A stretch of 64,000 nt of DNA from Carya illinoinensis (taxonomy: Eukaryota > Streptophyta > Magnoliopsida > Fagales > Juglandaceae). The notes under the pieces were generated by a model that was given only the letters and a program-made list of their open reading frames with translations, was not told the DNA's origin and ran no database searches. The stretch spans positions 15,564,501-15,628,500 of the forward strand of contig NC_056752.1 in the NCBI RefSeq assembly GCF_018687715.1, written 5' to 3'. Shown here piece after piece: positions 34,610-46,351 of this stretch (positions are counted from its first letter, which is position 1; each line of letters begins with the position of its first letter). The translations under genes were made by a program, and so were the position numbers.

Positions 34610-37600
34610 AAACAAACACACACACACACATGCCTACATATTTGCGATCAATCACTGACTTCCATAGGGCTTCTGGTTCCATATTATATCTCCACAATCA
34701 CTTCCCAAGCAAGGCTTGATTGAAAATCCTCAAATTTCTAATACCCAACCCACCTGACGAGACTGGAGAACATACCTTATCCCACTTGACTAGATGATAC
34801 TTGAATTCTTCTCCTATCCCATGCTTAAGAAAATCACGATACAACTTCTCAATACGGTTCGCCACACTTGTTGGAATTGGGAATACAAATAAAAAAATAT
34901 GTTGGTAGATGAGAAAGAGTACTTTTGATACGGGCGATCCTACCACCTTTCGAGAGATATATCTCTTCCAACCTACTAATCTGTGTTCAATCTTCTCCAC
35001 CACTGTATCCCAAATCGATATAGATCTTGTAGCTGCCCCCAAAGGAAGACCAAGGTAATTCATGGGAAGAGACGGAACCCTACATCCAAGGATACTAGCT
35101 AGCTGCTAGATGTTATGAACATTGCCCACTTGCACCATTTCTGATTTATGAAAGTTCACTTTTAACCAGGATGCCACTTCAAAAAAAAAAAAAATGTAAT
35201 AATGCCCTCAATGTTCAAATTTGGTTTTGTTCTATCTCACAAAAATTCAGTGTATCATCTGCAAACAATAAATGAGATAGGTTAATGGTGTCTCTTTAGG
35301 ATTACCCACCTAGAATCCCTTGATAAAACACTGTTCACCAAGGCTAGAATCATTTTACTAAGTGCCTCCATAACAAGAACAAATAGGAATGGGGACAAAG
35401 GATTTCCTTGTCTTAGTCCTCGAGAGCTGTTAAAGAAACCATTTGGGCTGCCATTTACCAATACTGAAAACCTCACTGTTGAAATACACCATCTAATCCA
35501 CGAACACCATTTCTCCCCAAAACCGCACCTCCCAAGCACAAAGAGTAAGAACTCCCAATTAACATGATCATGCGCCTTCTCCATATCTATAACTTGTATA
35601 GGATTTCCAGCTGGCTAGATAATATATTTTAGCCTACTGTTTAGGCGTTCATTAGCAATGAGGATTGAATCCAGAATTTGCCTATCTTTAACAAAAGCAT
35701 TTTGGGGTTTTGTAATAATCCTTCCCAAAACCTTTCCTAAGCGATTGGCAAGCACCTTAGAAATAATCTTATATATCCCATTCACCAGGCTAATGGGCCG
35801 GTAATCCTTTACCTCCGAGGCCCCAATCTTCTTAGGAATGAGTGCTATAAATGTGGCATTGAGGGGTAAATAAGTTTACAATCCTATAAAAAAAAAATAA
35901 AATAGAAAACTTAAACATAGTACAAAAGAACAAAATCATTTTTAAAAAAGCAAAATTTGTAAAGAGAGGAAAAAATAATTTTTTACTTGAAAAATTTAAA
36001 AAGGGCAAAAAATATTACAGATAAAAAATCATAAAACCGTGGAGAGTCCATACATGGCCATCCTAGTAGAATCAAGTGGCTGCAAAGCTAAGGGTTGGTT
36101 GCATGACCACCCCTTGGGTTCTTGTTATATTTAATGGCCTTAGTTCACATGATTTTCTAGAATATTTTTCTTTATCCACAATCTTCTCTTACGAACTGAA
36201 TAATCGCCCAGAAAAAAAAGACTATCTATAAAATTTAATGGTATTAGTTTACATGATTTTTTAAAATCTTTTTCTTCTACTAGTTAGGTTTCTCACATGT
36301 ATAATACTGTGTACTTGGGTTGTGCCATTACTTACTAATAAATATCTTCCTACTTATAAAAAAAATATTTGGATTTTAAGGTTTTATATTTTTTCTTCTC
36401 TTAATTTGCTTATTATATTTGTCTTCTGCCCTATTTTTCTAATTGATTTTCCTTCTTTTTATTTTTTCTTTTATAAATGAATTATACATGAAGTTTTAGT
36501 TATATTTTTGCTTTTCTTACTATTTTTACACATGACTTTTGAAATGATATGCACTAAAAAGCTATGTTGTAATGTTTCTAACAGTGTCCAAATGAGATTG
36601 TGACAGAGGGACCAAATTCTAACCAAAAGGAGTAAAAAATGTTCAAAGTTCGAGTGTAGGACTAAAATATCCAAAAGGCAAACCACATGAACTATCTTAT
36701 AACTTAATCCTAATGGAATTGGAGTAGTAGCTAAAACCCGATCTCTTGAAAAACGTTTTGCAACTATGTCAATACACTAGTATCATGAGTCATTGCCTTG
36801 TACTTTGCTTCTGTTTTAGTTCCTGCTGTTTGTTTTTGCTTTTTCATGTGACCGAGTTATTGCCTAAGAACGTACAATATCCTGTAACAGAGTTTATCTT
36901 AAGAATAACCTACTTAATCTGCATTAGTAATGCGCTCACTACCCTTTGTTGTTGATTTGTTTTGTATAGTATCCCAGGAGGAGCAGATATTGTCAGATAC
37001 TGAATGATATGTTATATTTTCCCAATAGTAGTGCCCAAGAAGTAGCTAATAACACAAATTGCATATGAGATTTCTGGCTTGGTGATAACAAGATAATTCA
37101 ACTTCACAACAAAGTGACAATATCTACTTAGATATTCAAACAATTCCCTTTTCATTTTTTATAAGTTTTTGTATTCATAGGACTATCAATAGGTTGAGTA
37201 CCTAACGGACCTGTTTCTTAAAATAAAGCAAGAACATATTTCCTTGGATATAAATTCATATGCTTTAGAGACCGAGAATCTTCAATACCCATGAAGTATT
37301 GAAGTTTGCCCCAAGTCTTTGGTATGGAGTTGGTTATGTGGGACTCGTTTCAAACTGGTAGATCTTCTAGAGCCACTTTCAGTATTATGATATAATCCAG
37401 AAATACTATGAGACAAATAATTTTTTTATTGGTACTGGTTGTTCGAGAACAAAGTCCCGACTAAGCCCGGGGTTGCACAGGCCGTCGACAAGGTGTTACT
37501 ATGAGACAAGTGTAACCTTGCATCGGAATGTGAATAAAAGACTGAATGGTCTGTCTGACATCTTTGGAGAATGAACTTCACCTACTTAGAATCCTCAATA

Positions 37601-40600
37601 CCCAGGGAGTATGAAGTTTGCTCAAGTCTTTGGTATGAAACTGGTTATGCGAATTGTAATTGCAATATAATTCATGCTTTGGGTGATTGTTTTAGGCCAC
37701 ACAAAGCCTTGTTTAACCTACATACTCTACCTCTATACTCCCCATAAACAACAAACTCAGTTGGATGCTCCATATACACTTTCTCAAGTCAATCACCATG
37801 GAGGATGACATCCAAATGAAGCAAAGGCAAATTAAGGTTAGTGGCAAGGGAAATCACCATGGAGCTGGTGGTTGTGGACAATGTAAATACAAACTGGTTT
37901 TGGTGGTTTACGGTCATGTGGGTGTGGTGCAACACAAGAGATGGTGGCAGTTGCTCGTGCAACGTAGAGGCTGGCTGGTTCACGGTCACTGTGGGAGAAA
38001 GTGATTCCTCTGTTTTGAGGTGGCTAAAACAGGGCTGTTTGAGGTGGTTCCTGGTTATGTTTCACGGAGGGTGGCTTGCAACTGGCTATGCAGCAACTGT
38101 TGATGGAGCAACCGTTTGGTGTAGGGGCACGTGGCTTTCTGGTTTGCATGTGAGATGAGCAGCTTGCTGGACTTCACGGTGCAACAACATGAGTCTTCTT
38201 GAAGGCTGCTGTCTGTGTGGCAGGACGCTAACGGGAGGCCGTGAGGGTGTTGCATGGGAGGAGTACATGCTGTGCAGCAACGCTAGTTTGGGGAAGAGGC
38301 TGTTGTGGGTGAGGTGTATTCTAACGTGTGTGTGTGAGTCTAACTATATGAGGTATGCTACGTTTAGTTACTTTTGCGTACTCTCTCTGCACTTCACTGA
38401 TATTATTGGCCAAAGTAGTTATTTTATATTAAAAAGAAGTAATGCAGCCAATCATATTAGTAGAGTGTACAAATAATATGTAAAAATGACTGCATATAAA
38501 ATTTTTGTATATATATATATATAGACATATATATATGTGCTGCTGGAAACCCTAATGAAAGAGGAGGGAGAAGCCAACGTGCATGGAGTTTATGTACAAG
38601 TCTGGATGTTGAGTAAATGGGCTTGGGCCTTTGGGGGTTTTTCTCTTGCGCTTGTGCATTTTTATGGGCCAACTACCTGATAAACTTCAATGGGCCTGGT
38701 CTTGAGTCCAAAATAAGACCCAACTTGTCCAATAAATACTTTTGAGCTTTTGAAAATGATAGTTAGGCCTATCACCAATTAATTAGGGCCTACTTGGTCC
38801 ATAAATATTAACTGGGCTTTAACCTAATTATTGAGCCCAATAAAGATTCATAATCCACCATGATAAATTTGGGCTAGTGGCCTATCCAAAATAGCTCATT
38901 TAACTTAATTTAGGCCCAATAAAACTATCCTTATTCAATCCCTAATAATATTGGATGGGGTCATTACATTTTGTTTCACTTACTTCACGTGAGTTGTTCT
39001 ACTTCAGTCTCTTTCAGAAAATAGCCCTACCATTGAAGAATCCATGACATTCAGTTTGATTTTTTTACATCTTTGGGATTTACCAAAGGAGAGTTAGGTC
39101 AAGGGGGAGTTCTAGGGTTTGATAAAACATTCAGATATGTCGTTTATACTGACTTCTTTTACTGATTTTTAGTCACCTATTATCAAGTTTAGTGTGACTT
39201 ATGGTTACCCTTAGTCTTCTGCTTTTGGTTACCCTGGTTTTGCTTGGCCACTGAGATTTTTCAGATGAGAATTTTGAGTTTTAAGATTAAATATTAAAAT
39301 ATTATATTTTAATATTATTGTTGTATTGGGATTTGAAAAAGTTAAAAAAAAGTTGAATTGTTTATTATATTTTGTATGGAGATTTGAAAAAGTTGTAATG
39401 ATAAGATGAGAATTTTATGTTTGAGATGAGAATTTCATGTGGCCAAACAGTAGCTTAATCTTCTGCCATACGATATTTTTCAGCACTGTGATTTGTGGTA
39501 GAATATTATTTGTCTGGAACTTAGATGTATTTGCCTTATAATGTCTTTATGCAATACTAAGTGCTCTAGGTCTGTGTCTGCTGCTCCAACTGACCAATGT
39601 TTGCTGATTTAAGGAATGGGTTTCAAAATGTTGACCTATGTGATTAGAGCCAGATGGGCACATTATAAATTTTGGTAACTTTAAATGTGATGGGTTGCCA
39701 CAAGGTGGTGGATGAAAATCCTTGAGGCCTCTGGCCAGGTCTATCACGTTAGTGTGATCAAAATTTAGAAGAGATGACTGGGTTATTGTAACATTTTTTT
39801 TTTTTATTTTGAAAATGGACGAAGGTCACCTATCCATGAATGACCTGACCCAAATTGTATTAAAAACTTCACTTATGGCGGAGGAATACCGGATAACAAT
39901 CCCAAGGTCACCGTAGAGAGTTCAAAGAAACACAGGTACCAAAAAAATCCCAGACCAAAAAACAAAAACCCAACCAGCCAAGTACCCGAACAAAATCACT
40001 GTCTAATAAAGGTCATGCCAAGTTTGTTGGAATCATATTTTTGTTATTGCATTGACTATATTGCTGCTGCATAAATATGTTGGCTTTTGTATCATATATG
40101 AAACCTCTTACTTATCTTTCCTTTCATGAATTATCTTTGCTTATTTAGTTGATACCATATTCTTTTGACAACTGGGAGAGTTTCATTTTTACATAAAGGG
40201 GGAGGGTAGATTGTGTGGTATTATGAGATATAAGAGAGATTTGGGAAGAGTATTCTTATCAACCTTGTACTTTCATTTTGCATTTTCTTCACGACCCATC
40301 CCTTTGAGAATTTGCAACAAAGGTTTTATTTTTGATGAGTAAAAGAAATTCATGACAAAGTCGAAGAGAATAATTTTTTGAACTTTATTTAATTCATAAT
40401 CTCTACATGTTCATGAGGTGGTGTAAGTATTGGTAGATGGGTATTACATGCTAAAGAAACTAAATGAGCTGCTACATTGGTTAGTAAGTTTATGGTGTTA
40501 TGTAGTTTGACATTCAATGAACGAGAGTGAGGTTTGTGTTTTACATTTTTCATTATTGTCAGTTTATTGTGATTTTGCAATGAAACTGTTATAGGAAAAG

Positions 40601-42455
40601 ATTTGTTAAATTCATGGTTGTTATGGTAAATTATGTAGACAAACACACACAAATCAGTCATGTCTATGTCCAAGTCAAGTGAGTCGTGTCATTTGACTAT
40701 TGAAGACAAATAGCATGTATTCACAATGATGTTGACTGACCTGAATTATTTTAATACATCTTAGGTTGATAAGTAGGCTTAGAAAAATAGAACTACTTCA
40801 TATTTAGGAGGTTATAGTTGACGAGATGTTATTGTGAGAGAATGTTGAATGCTTAAGCTTTAAAAAGATGTTTACAAAACCGTTCATTGCCATTCAAACG
40901 CTACCACCATCATTACAACAGTGGACCTGGGATGAAAATCATAGTGTTTCGCTTGAAATGCATTCAGTAGATCATTTCAAAAGCATTATTTGAGATCAAT
41001 GTTCCAAGCTTGTGCAAACGCTTGGCTGAAGATGATGGAAGAGATTGATCCTGTTTGAAAGGCCGTTCAATATCATTTTCGAACATGACATTCAAAACTT
41101 AAGAAAGATTGTGGCGTTAGAAGTATGTTCAAAGTTTTATCTGAGTCAGACATATTTTGTATTGATTTCATTCAAAGTGCATTTGAAGCTCATCTGAACA
41201 AAACAAATTCCAGATTTTGTTTTTACAGAGCAGCTCAATAGTTGTACAAACATTACACCTTAAAATCATGTTTTATGGCTATAAGTACTCAAGTGTGCTG
41301 TTTCGATTTGAATGCCTACATGGATTTCAGAATTTTTTTCTTTCAAATTAAGATTAGTTTTTCCCGTTGTCTATATATATATATATTATTCTCAAAACTT
41401 TGGGAAAAATATTAGATGATAGAATACAGAGAGGTTTAAAGAGAAAAAAGACTCCTTAGGTGTTTGATATTTTTCCAGACATAAAAATCATGATACTTGG
41501 TAGAAATACTTTGGGATGGTAAACTGACAAAAAAAAACACCTTTTGTTGAGATCATAATCCACTTTAAGAAGAGAAGCTTGGTGGATTGAGGTTTAGCAT
41601 TGATGTATGGCTTAGTGCGGGATATCAAGAAGATTGGTGAGGGGTGGGCATGCAGAGCATGTTGTGGACTTGTTGTGTGGAAAGCTGTAAATCATGGGAT
41701 TCAATTAGGGAACAACCAAGAACAACATCGTGAGTTTTGTTTCAGTTCGAGTCATTTCAGTAAGTCTGTAAGAGAATTTTGCAAGTCTCACATATTTTTT
41801 TATAGCGCTGCACCAGTTCTCTTGATTTATATCCATGGGTGTTTTCCACATAAAGTGAGCATGTACCATAGTTGTATGATCGTTTTTGTTTTGTGCTCAT
41901 TCAATGCAGAACCAAGTATCTCTTCGCAATATGAGTTAAATGTTTTGAACGGTTAATCTAATGAAACATTATGTCTGTTATGGTATTGCTTATGTTTAAT
42001 GGTGTTCATTTATGCTGCACTCGATATTTTGCAGTCTAAATACTATTACACAGGTCAATAGTTTTAGCTTCATGATACATGAACATTTTTGCTATAGACT
42101 TGCTCTCTCTAGGTTAGGTAAAATAGGGTAATTGAAGTTTTAAGTCCTGGATATATAGAACAGAAAAATCCTCAATTACGATGGAGATGCAATTCTAAGA
42201 AATGTCAAAGAAAAGAGGAAATAAACTCTATGGGAGCGTCTCTCAATCAATGAGAAATTTTGTGGCCTGTGTAATTCATACTACCTTTGGAACTCTGTCT
42301 GTCTCGCTTTATTATGTGTGGTTAATTCTCTCTTATAGGTTTTTGGCACAAAGAAGGCACTATGGCTATTACCCCTGTACTCAAAAGATGATTTTGACAA
42401 CATTCCTGCACTTCAGGGCCTTGAATTCCCCACACGATCAAATGTTGAAGCTTGA
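30449..42455 (+). CDS. DHHC-type protein S-acyltransferase (PAT13/PAT14-like), seven exons, complete
   Basis: Integral membrane enzyme that transfers palmitate to cysteines of target proteins, usually at Golgi or other endomembranes. Exons: 30449-30637, 30889-31138, 32003-32094, 32596-32722, 32836-32921, 33325-33390, 42339-42455. All junctions are GT-AG and all phases join, giving 308 aa and a TGA stop. Predicted order: TM1 about residues 13-37, TM2 about 49-72, DPG motif 78-80, cysteine-rich domain about 128-170 with the catalytic DHHC at 155-158, TM3 about 174-197, TM4 near 220-245, then a TTSVE stretch resembling the TTxE motif, and a basic C-terminal tail. The exon 2/3 junction splits a zinc-ligand Cys codon (T|GC). 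The length suits plant PAT13/14 proteins of roughly 300 aa. The last intron (33391-42338, 8.9 kb) is far longer than the others and full of repeats; the final 38 codons lie beyond it. No clear TATA box was seen; a MITE lies just upstream. Confidence 0.93.
32445..32519 (+). repeat. (TC)19 followed by G18 in palmitoyltransferase intron 3
   Basis: The (TC) run spans 32445-32482 and a G18 run spans 32502-32519. Both lie in the 501-bp intron between exons 3 and 4. Confidence 0.95.
33654..35864 (-). pseudogene. 5'-truncated LINE in intron 6, 9-bp target duplication
   Basis: Flanked by GGTAAATAA at 33645-33653 and 35865-35873, with an A-rich tail at the low-coordinate end. Reading on the minus strand starts inside the reverse transcriptase ([40 protein letters not shown]), then the catalytic strand [13 protein letters not shown] near 35260 (FADD box, now out of frame with its neighbours), [18 protein letters not shown] (about 35060), [20 protein letters not shown] (about 34840), [20 protein letters not shown] (about 34550), then zf-RVT (34360-33884). 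There is no RNase H. A C35A13 tract at 34565-34612 interrupts it. It is antisense to the host gene. Confidence 0.92.
34565..34612. repeat. C35A13 tract inside the intron 6 LINE
   Basis: On the LINE sense strand this is T13G35 placed just before the conserved CTREV block, where intact copies have a Gly/Trp-rich, G-rich stretch. Confidence 0.95.
36278..36366 (+). mobile_element. Isolated LINE 3' tail fragment
   Basis: GTGTACTTGGGTTGTGCC followed by TTACTAATAAATATCTTCC and an A-run. The same tail type ends the LINE at 5236-6255 and, inverted, the LINE at 33654. Only the 3' untranslated end is present; upstream sequence to about 36000 is not coding. Confidence 0.55.
37180..37860 (-). pseudogene. 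Copia reverse transcriptase fragment, interrupted by an 80-bp insertion
   Basis: Minus-strand readings: [20 protein letters not shown] (about 37850-37790), a [19 protein letters not shown] stretch (about 37775), [20 protein letters not shown] residues (about 37735-37690), [15 protein letters not shown] (about 37555-37510), then GIEVS and [14 protein letters not shown] (about 37270-37220). These are landmarks of Copia RT. Frames are broken throughout. The 80-bp insertion at 37417-37496 lies within it. Confidence 0.65.
37417..37496 (-). mobile_element. 80-bp retroposed insertion with 13-bp target duplication
   Basis: TACTATGAGACAA flanks it perfectly at 37404-37416 and 37497-37509. On the minus strand the body ends CCAGTACCAATAAAAAAA, so it is a 3'-end fragment with an A tail, typical of a 5'-truncated SINE (no A/B box remains). 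It is a clean, probably recent, insertion into the dead Copia fragment. Confidence 0.8.
39235..39450. mobile_element. MITE-like element in intron 6
   Basis: Contains AATATTAAAATATTATATTT, GTTGAATTGTTTATTATATT, GAGATTTGAAAAAGTTGTAA and ATGATAAGATGAGAATTTTA in the order seen in the same MITE type as 29975-30155. The end GGCCAAACAGTAGC resembles the inverse of the usual CTGTTTGG start. Ends are approximate. Confidence 0.5.
39797..40015 (-). mobile_element. LINE-like 3' end with poly-A
   Basis: On the minus strand GGTTGGGTTTTTGTTTTTTG, TTTGGTACCTGTG and GGTGACCTTCGTCC lead to an A-run (T12 on the plus strand at about 39795-39806). It resembles a non-LTR 3' untranslated end. The coding part is absent and no clear duplication was found. 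Confidence 0.4.
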
Positions 42456-43962
42456 GGCCTGGTGAGCTTCCAATTTTACCTCATTATGGCACTGTAGCTC
42501 TTGTATTTTGCTTTATGATGCTTGTAACCTTGACTAAAAAAAAACTGTTGTACAATGCCTTTGATATAATCTGTTTTCGTGATCTTGATCAGGGTTTATG
42601 TAAACATATTAGGACTATTGGATTTTAATTATTGAGTGGTCAGCCTAACTGAAGGGAAATTCTTGGGATTTCCCAGTGTAAAGTGCAGTAATACAGATCC
42701 GTAATAGATTGTATATCACAAGAGCAAGACGGGTTAGGGAAATCAACTTTGATGCACAACTAACCAAGATTGAGTGGTTTTGCGCTTTTTTTTTTTTTAC
42801 ACCATTTATGTTTCTATGGTTGATTTTATTTTTGCTCGACATGGAACAAGTTTGCATCAAACTTCTGTTTAATGTTATAATGCTAAAACAAATATCTGTA
42901 CAAATTGAATAAGCTGTTATTTCATATGCTATGTTAGTGTTCAACATATCTGTCTTACACTTTTTGATTAATGCTTGATTGTTGTTAAATAGTATTTTTG
43001 AATTATTATTATTATTCATACGCAATTATGAATGAAGTTCAATTCGGAACACAACAAAGTACTTCGAATTTCACAGGCAATACGTAACGTGTCAAATAGT
43101 CAATAAGTAATACTTCAAATAGTAAGAATAATATACATAACATTGGCTCTCTTTTAAAATCATCATAAACAAGACATAAACGTAAACATTCCTCAATCAT
43201 TTATTCACAATCAACCCATCATATCATATTTGACATGGCATTCATATCTCTTATCACACACAATTATCCCCATGCGTTAGGTTTAGCGATCCCGACGATA
43301 ATGATCCCAATCGTAGGCCTCTTAAACCTTTAAAAGAGATGGTTGTCATTAGTTGTAATGCTAATGAGCAACTCTAGGCTTTGCCATCTTCCCCTTAATC
43401 TTTGGTACTGTAGTATGTTCACTATCAATCATCTTTTATTCACTATCAATCATCTGTCAATCATAACATCATTCAGACAATCAAATCCATTCATATTCAC
43501 ATACCTTTATAATTATAGGGTACGTAAAAGGTGCTATCGGTAAGTAGGCATTACACTTGATAATATTTAAAAACCATGACATGAGCAATGAGCTTTTTGT
43601 TTATTAAACACGCTCATGATTTCATTTTGAATTGATGCATTCTGTAAAGTGATGATCATTTATACTTGCATAACTTGGAAAACATGTGTTATAATGAAGG
43701 GCGTGATCATAATGCTTACCTTGCAACTCTAAGTAACAATAACCTAGTCAAAGCTTAAGTAATATAATTTGAATCTCTAATCTCATGCACCATTATTTAA
43801 AAAGCTATAATTACCCTTAATTAGCCTACCCTTGACTTCCAACTTGTAACCACCTTGCTATTTTCATACAACCCGTGAACTCATAAACATGATTTTAGAC
43901 ACGACCTCATACAAATATCATACCAGCATGTAATTAGGGATGAAGTAGACACACCACCATCT

Positions 43963-44002
<40 letters not shown>

Positions 44003-44280
44003 CCAACAACTTAGTTGCTAGGTTTTGCCAAGCGTATTCTCAATCCCACTGGATCATTCGGTGTTGCTCAATATACCAGCCTCTCTTAGCCTAACGGTTT
44101 ACATCTACCAGGGCAAAAGATATTAAGATCTTATTTACAAATACATGGCAGTTCTAGATCTTGCATGATATCAAACATCAACAGGATCATGATAACATGT
44201 GATTTGAGCATGTAGACTTTGTGATCATAGATTTTCAATAAACATATGCTTAGAATCTCAAATAAGCTATTCATAAGAAA
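42456..44280. other. Palmitoyltransferase 3' UTR and repeat-like flank
   Basis: The first few hundred bases are presumably 3' UTR; no single poly-A signal stands out. From about 43020 the sequence changes to LTR-like, A/C-rich DNA without genes, ending in a C37 run (43964-44000). The LARD inserts at 44286, and similar-style DNA resumes after 51380, so this may be an older element split by it. Confidence 0.45.
43964..44000. repeat. C37 homopolymer
   Basis: Thirty-seven uninterrupted C, followed by GGCC. It is not inside a recognised LINE. Confidence 0.95.
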
Positions 44281-44285
44281 ATCAT

Positions 44286-46351
44286 TGTGACATCCCGTTT
44301 TTACGTGTATTTTCACTAAAGGAGTTTTTAATTTAATTAATATATTAGCTCTTTTATTTTAAATTATTGTATTTTAATTGGTTTTATTTTATTTGATATG
44401 GTGTTTAATTTATTTTAGTCATTTTATGGTTTTTAAAATCGTTTTCGTCGGGTTAATTTTTGGATTCCGGAGGTGAGGATTGGACCTCATTTTTTTTTCT
44501 CTTTTTCTTTTTCTTTTTCTCTTTTTCCTTTTTTCTTTTTCCTTTTCTTCTTTTCTTCTTTCTTTCTTTTTCTTCTTCTTCTTTTCCCTTCTCTCCCCGC
44601 GCGCGACTTGCTCTCTCCCTCTCATCACTAACGCCGTCCGGTTGTGCAGCCCAGACCCGCCGCTCGCTGGCGATGTGGTCGGCACCGCCCCCACCGGTCA
44701 GCTCCCCTTCGGCCGGCGCACCACCCCACCAAAAACCAGCCCCATCCGTGCCGCCGTTAACCCCCTATAGCCCATCTAAGCCGCACGGCTTTTTGCCGTT
44801 TCTGGCGCCGTCGCTCCACCTCCGGCCACCACCTCTTCACCACTTCATTCCCTACCTCTTGCTGTCCTAACCCACCTATTTCCGGCCCCGATCCGTTGCC
44901 GGAGCAGCTCCCACGAACTCAACTCCATTCAGTCCCTTTTTGCACTTCCACCGCCACCCACGGCCAAAATTCACTTCCTTTAGCTTCATAAACATTTTTA
45001 GGCCATTCCCTATCAATTTCGTGTCTTGGTTTGTCCCCGTTCGAAAGTGGGTAATTTACTACCCACGGCCAGAGTGTAAAATACACTGTTACATTGCTTT
45101 TTCTCCGCCGTTTGCAACGTCATGAGCTTTCGAAAAATACCTTATAGCGTTGTAAGTATTTTCCAAACTTCATTTTAGATTTAAATATATTTTTGCTCTC
45201 ACAATAAATTATTTGACTGGTTGGTTGATTCTGGACTGAGTCCGAGGAGTTCGAAGGTCAGATGGATTGAGGACGGAGTTGCTTGGTTTTGTTGTTTTGT
45301 AATTGGTTGGTTATTTGTGCCTTAAGGCGTGCATTACATGGTGCATTTTATTTAAATTGAGAAAATCCGGTTTTATTCGTGTAAATGGATTTTCGGGTGC
45401 GTGTGTATTACGACCCCAAGTTGGGATGAGGTATTATCTCGGTGGAGCTCCTCTGGTCACTCGGGAGTGGATAATACTGAGTGACATCCCCTGGGTTGTT
45501 GCTGGGCGACGACCGGATCATAGGATACGGTAACGCTGTCGTGTCGACTCCGTGGTCCCTAGAGTGGCAGGGACTAGAGGATGGCCTGGTCCAAGGACGC
45601 GCTGGGCGCGAGTACTGGACATCGCTCGTTTAGGTGTCACACACGTAGACGTTACCTGCGGTGTGGCACAGGAGCCAGAGTGTGCGGATGATCCCTAGGG
45701 GAGATCATGGTGCATGCAATAATTGGATCGGTTTTATGGATTTCGGATACGGGCCATTTTCTGAAAAAATGGCAAGGTTACGTTGAGGCTTTGTGATCCA
45801 TTTTCTGGGAAAATGGTGGTTTCTTGTTTTGGGCCATTATCTGGGATAATGGCGATGACTGGTTTTAAAGATTATGTTTTTGGGCCAAATGGGATTTTGG
45901 CGTGCCTGGAAAAATGTGTTTTTTATGGGACACGTGCATTTGTATTCTTTCATGCATATTGTTGAGTTTAATATGTTTTTATCTTGTGGCGTTTGGATCT
46001 TTACTTACTTGCGGCACCATTTTTGGTACCGTAGATTTTGGTGCAGAGATTGAGGAGGAGGAGGAGGCTGAACCCGAGGAGGCGGCTCCGCCGGAGTATT
46101 GAGTTGGAGTTTATGCCTTGTAGATGGTTTTGAAACAATATTTGTAATTTGTAATATTTTATTATGTATGTTTTGAACGGCTTTGTATTAAACAAAAAAA
46201 AAATTCTGGTACTTAGTTATATGATTTTCTTTATCCGCTTCGTGTTTTTTTTTGCACACTTGGCACTTGGCGATAGGATGGTGACCCGTGTTGTCATCAT
46301 CCGGACGTCTCGATTTCCCCGTGTTCGTACGAGGGATTTGGGGGCGTCACA
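44286..46351 (+). repeat. Left LTR of the LARD
   Basis: Contains a T/C-rich tract (about 44489-44600), a GC-richer leader-like stretch (44600-44960), and near its end a 66-codon frame (45902-46102) with a hydrophobic segment and an acidic tail (GAEIEEEEEAEPEEA). Confidence 0.93.

Larger units (their letters stand above)
33391..42338 (+). other. Palmitoyltransferase intron 6 (8.9 kb), repeat-filled
   Basis: Donor GTGAGA after exon 6; acceptor TCTTATAG before exon 7. It contains the antisense LINE 33654-35864, a LINE tail 36278-36366, a Copia fragment 37180-37860 with an 80-bp insertion, a segment of moderate GC (37860-38330) that I cannot name, a MITE 39235-39450, a LINE-like 3' end 39797-40015, and about 2.3 kb of unassigned AT-rich DNA (40016-42338). 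Confidence 0.85.

Noticed and set aside
40389..40673. 94-codon minus-strand frame as a LINE RNase H tail
   Set aside because: A short [13 protein letters not shown] stretch recalls the RNase H end, but neighbouring motifs are missing, so evidence is too thin.
44460..44870. 136-codon frame in the left LARD LTR (and its partner at 49480-49995)
   Set aside because: Driven by the T/C-rich tract (poly-Phe/Ser) and a Pro-rich leader; overlapping frames are equally open and there is no domain.
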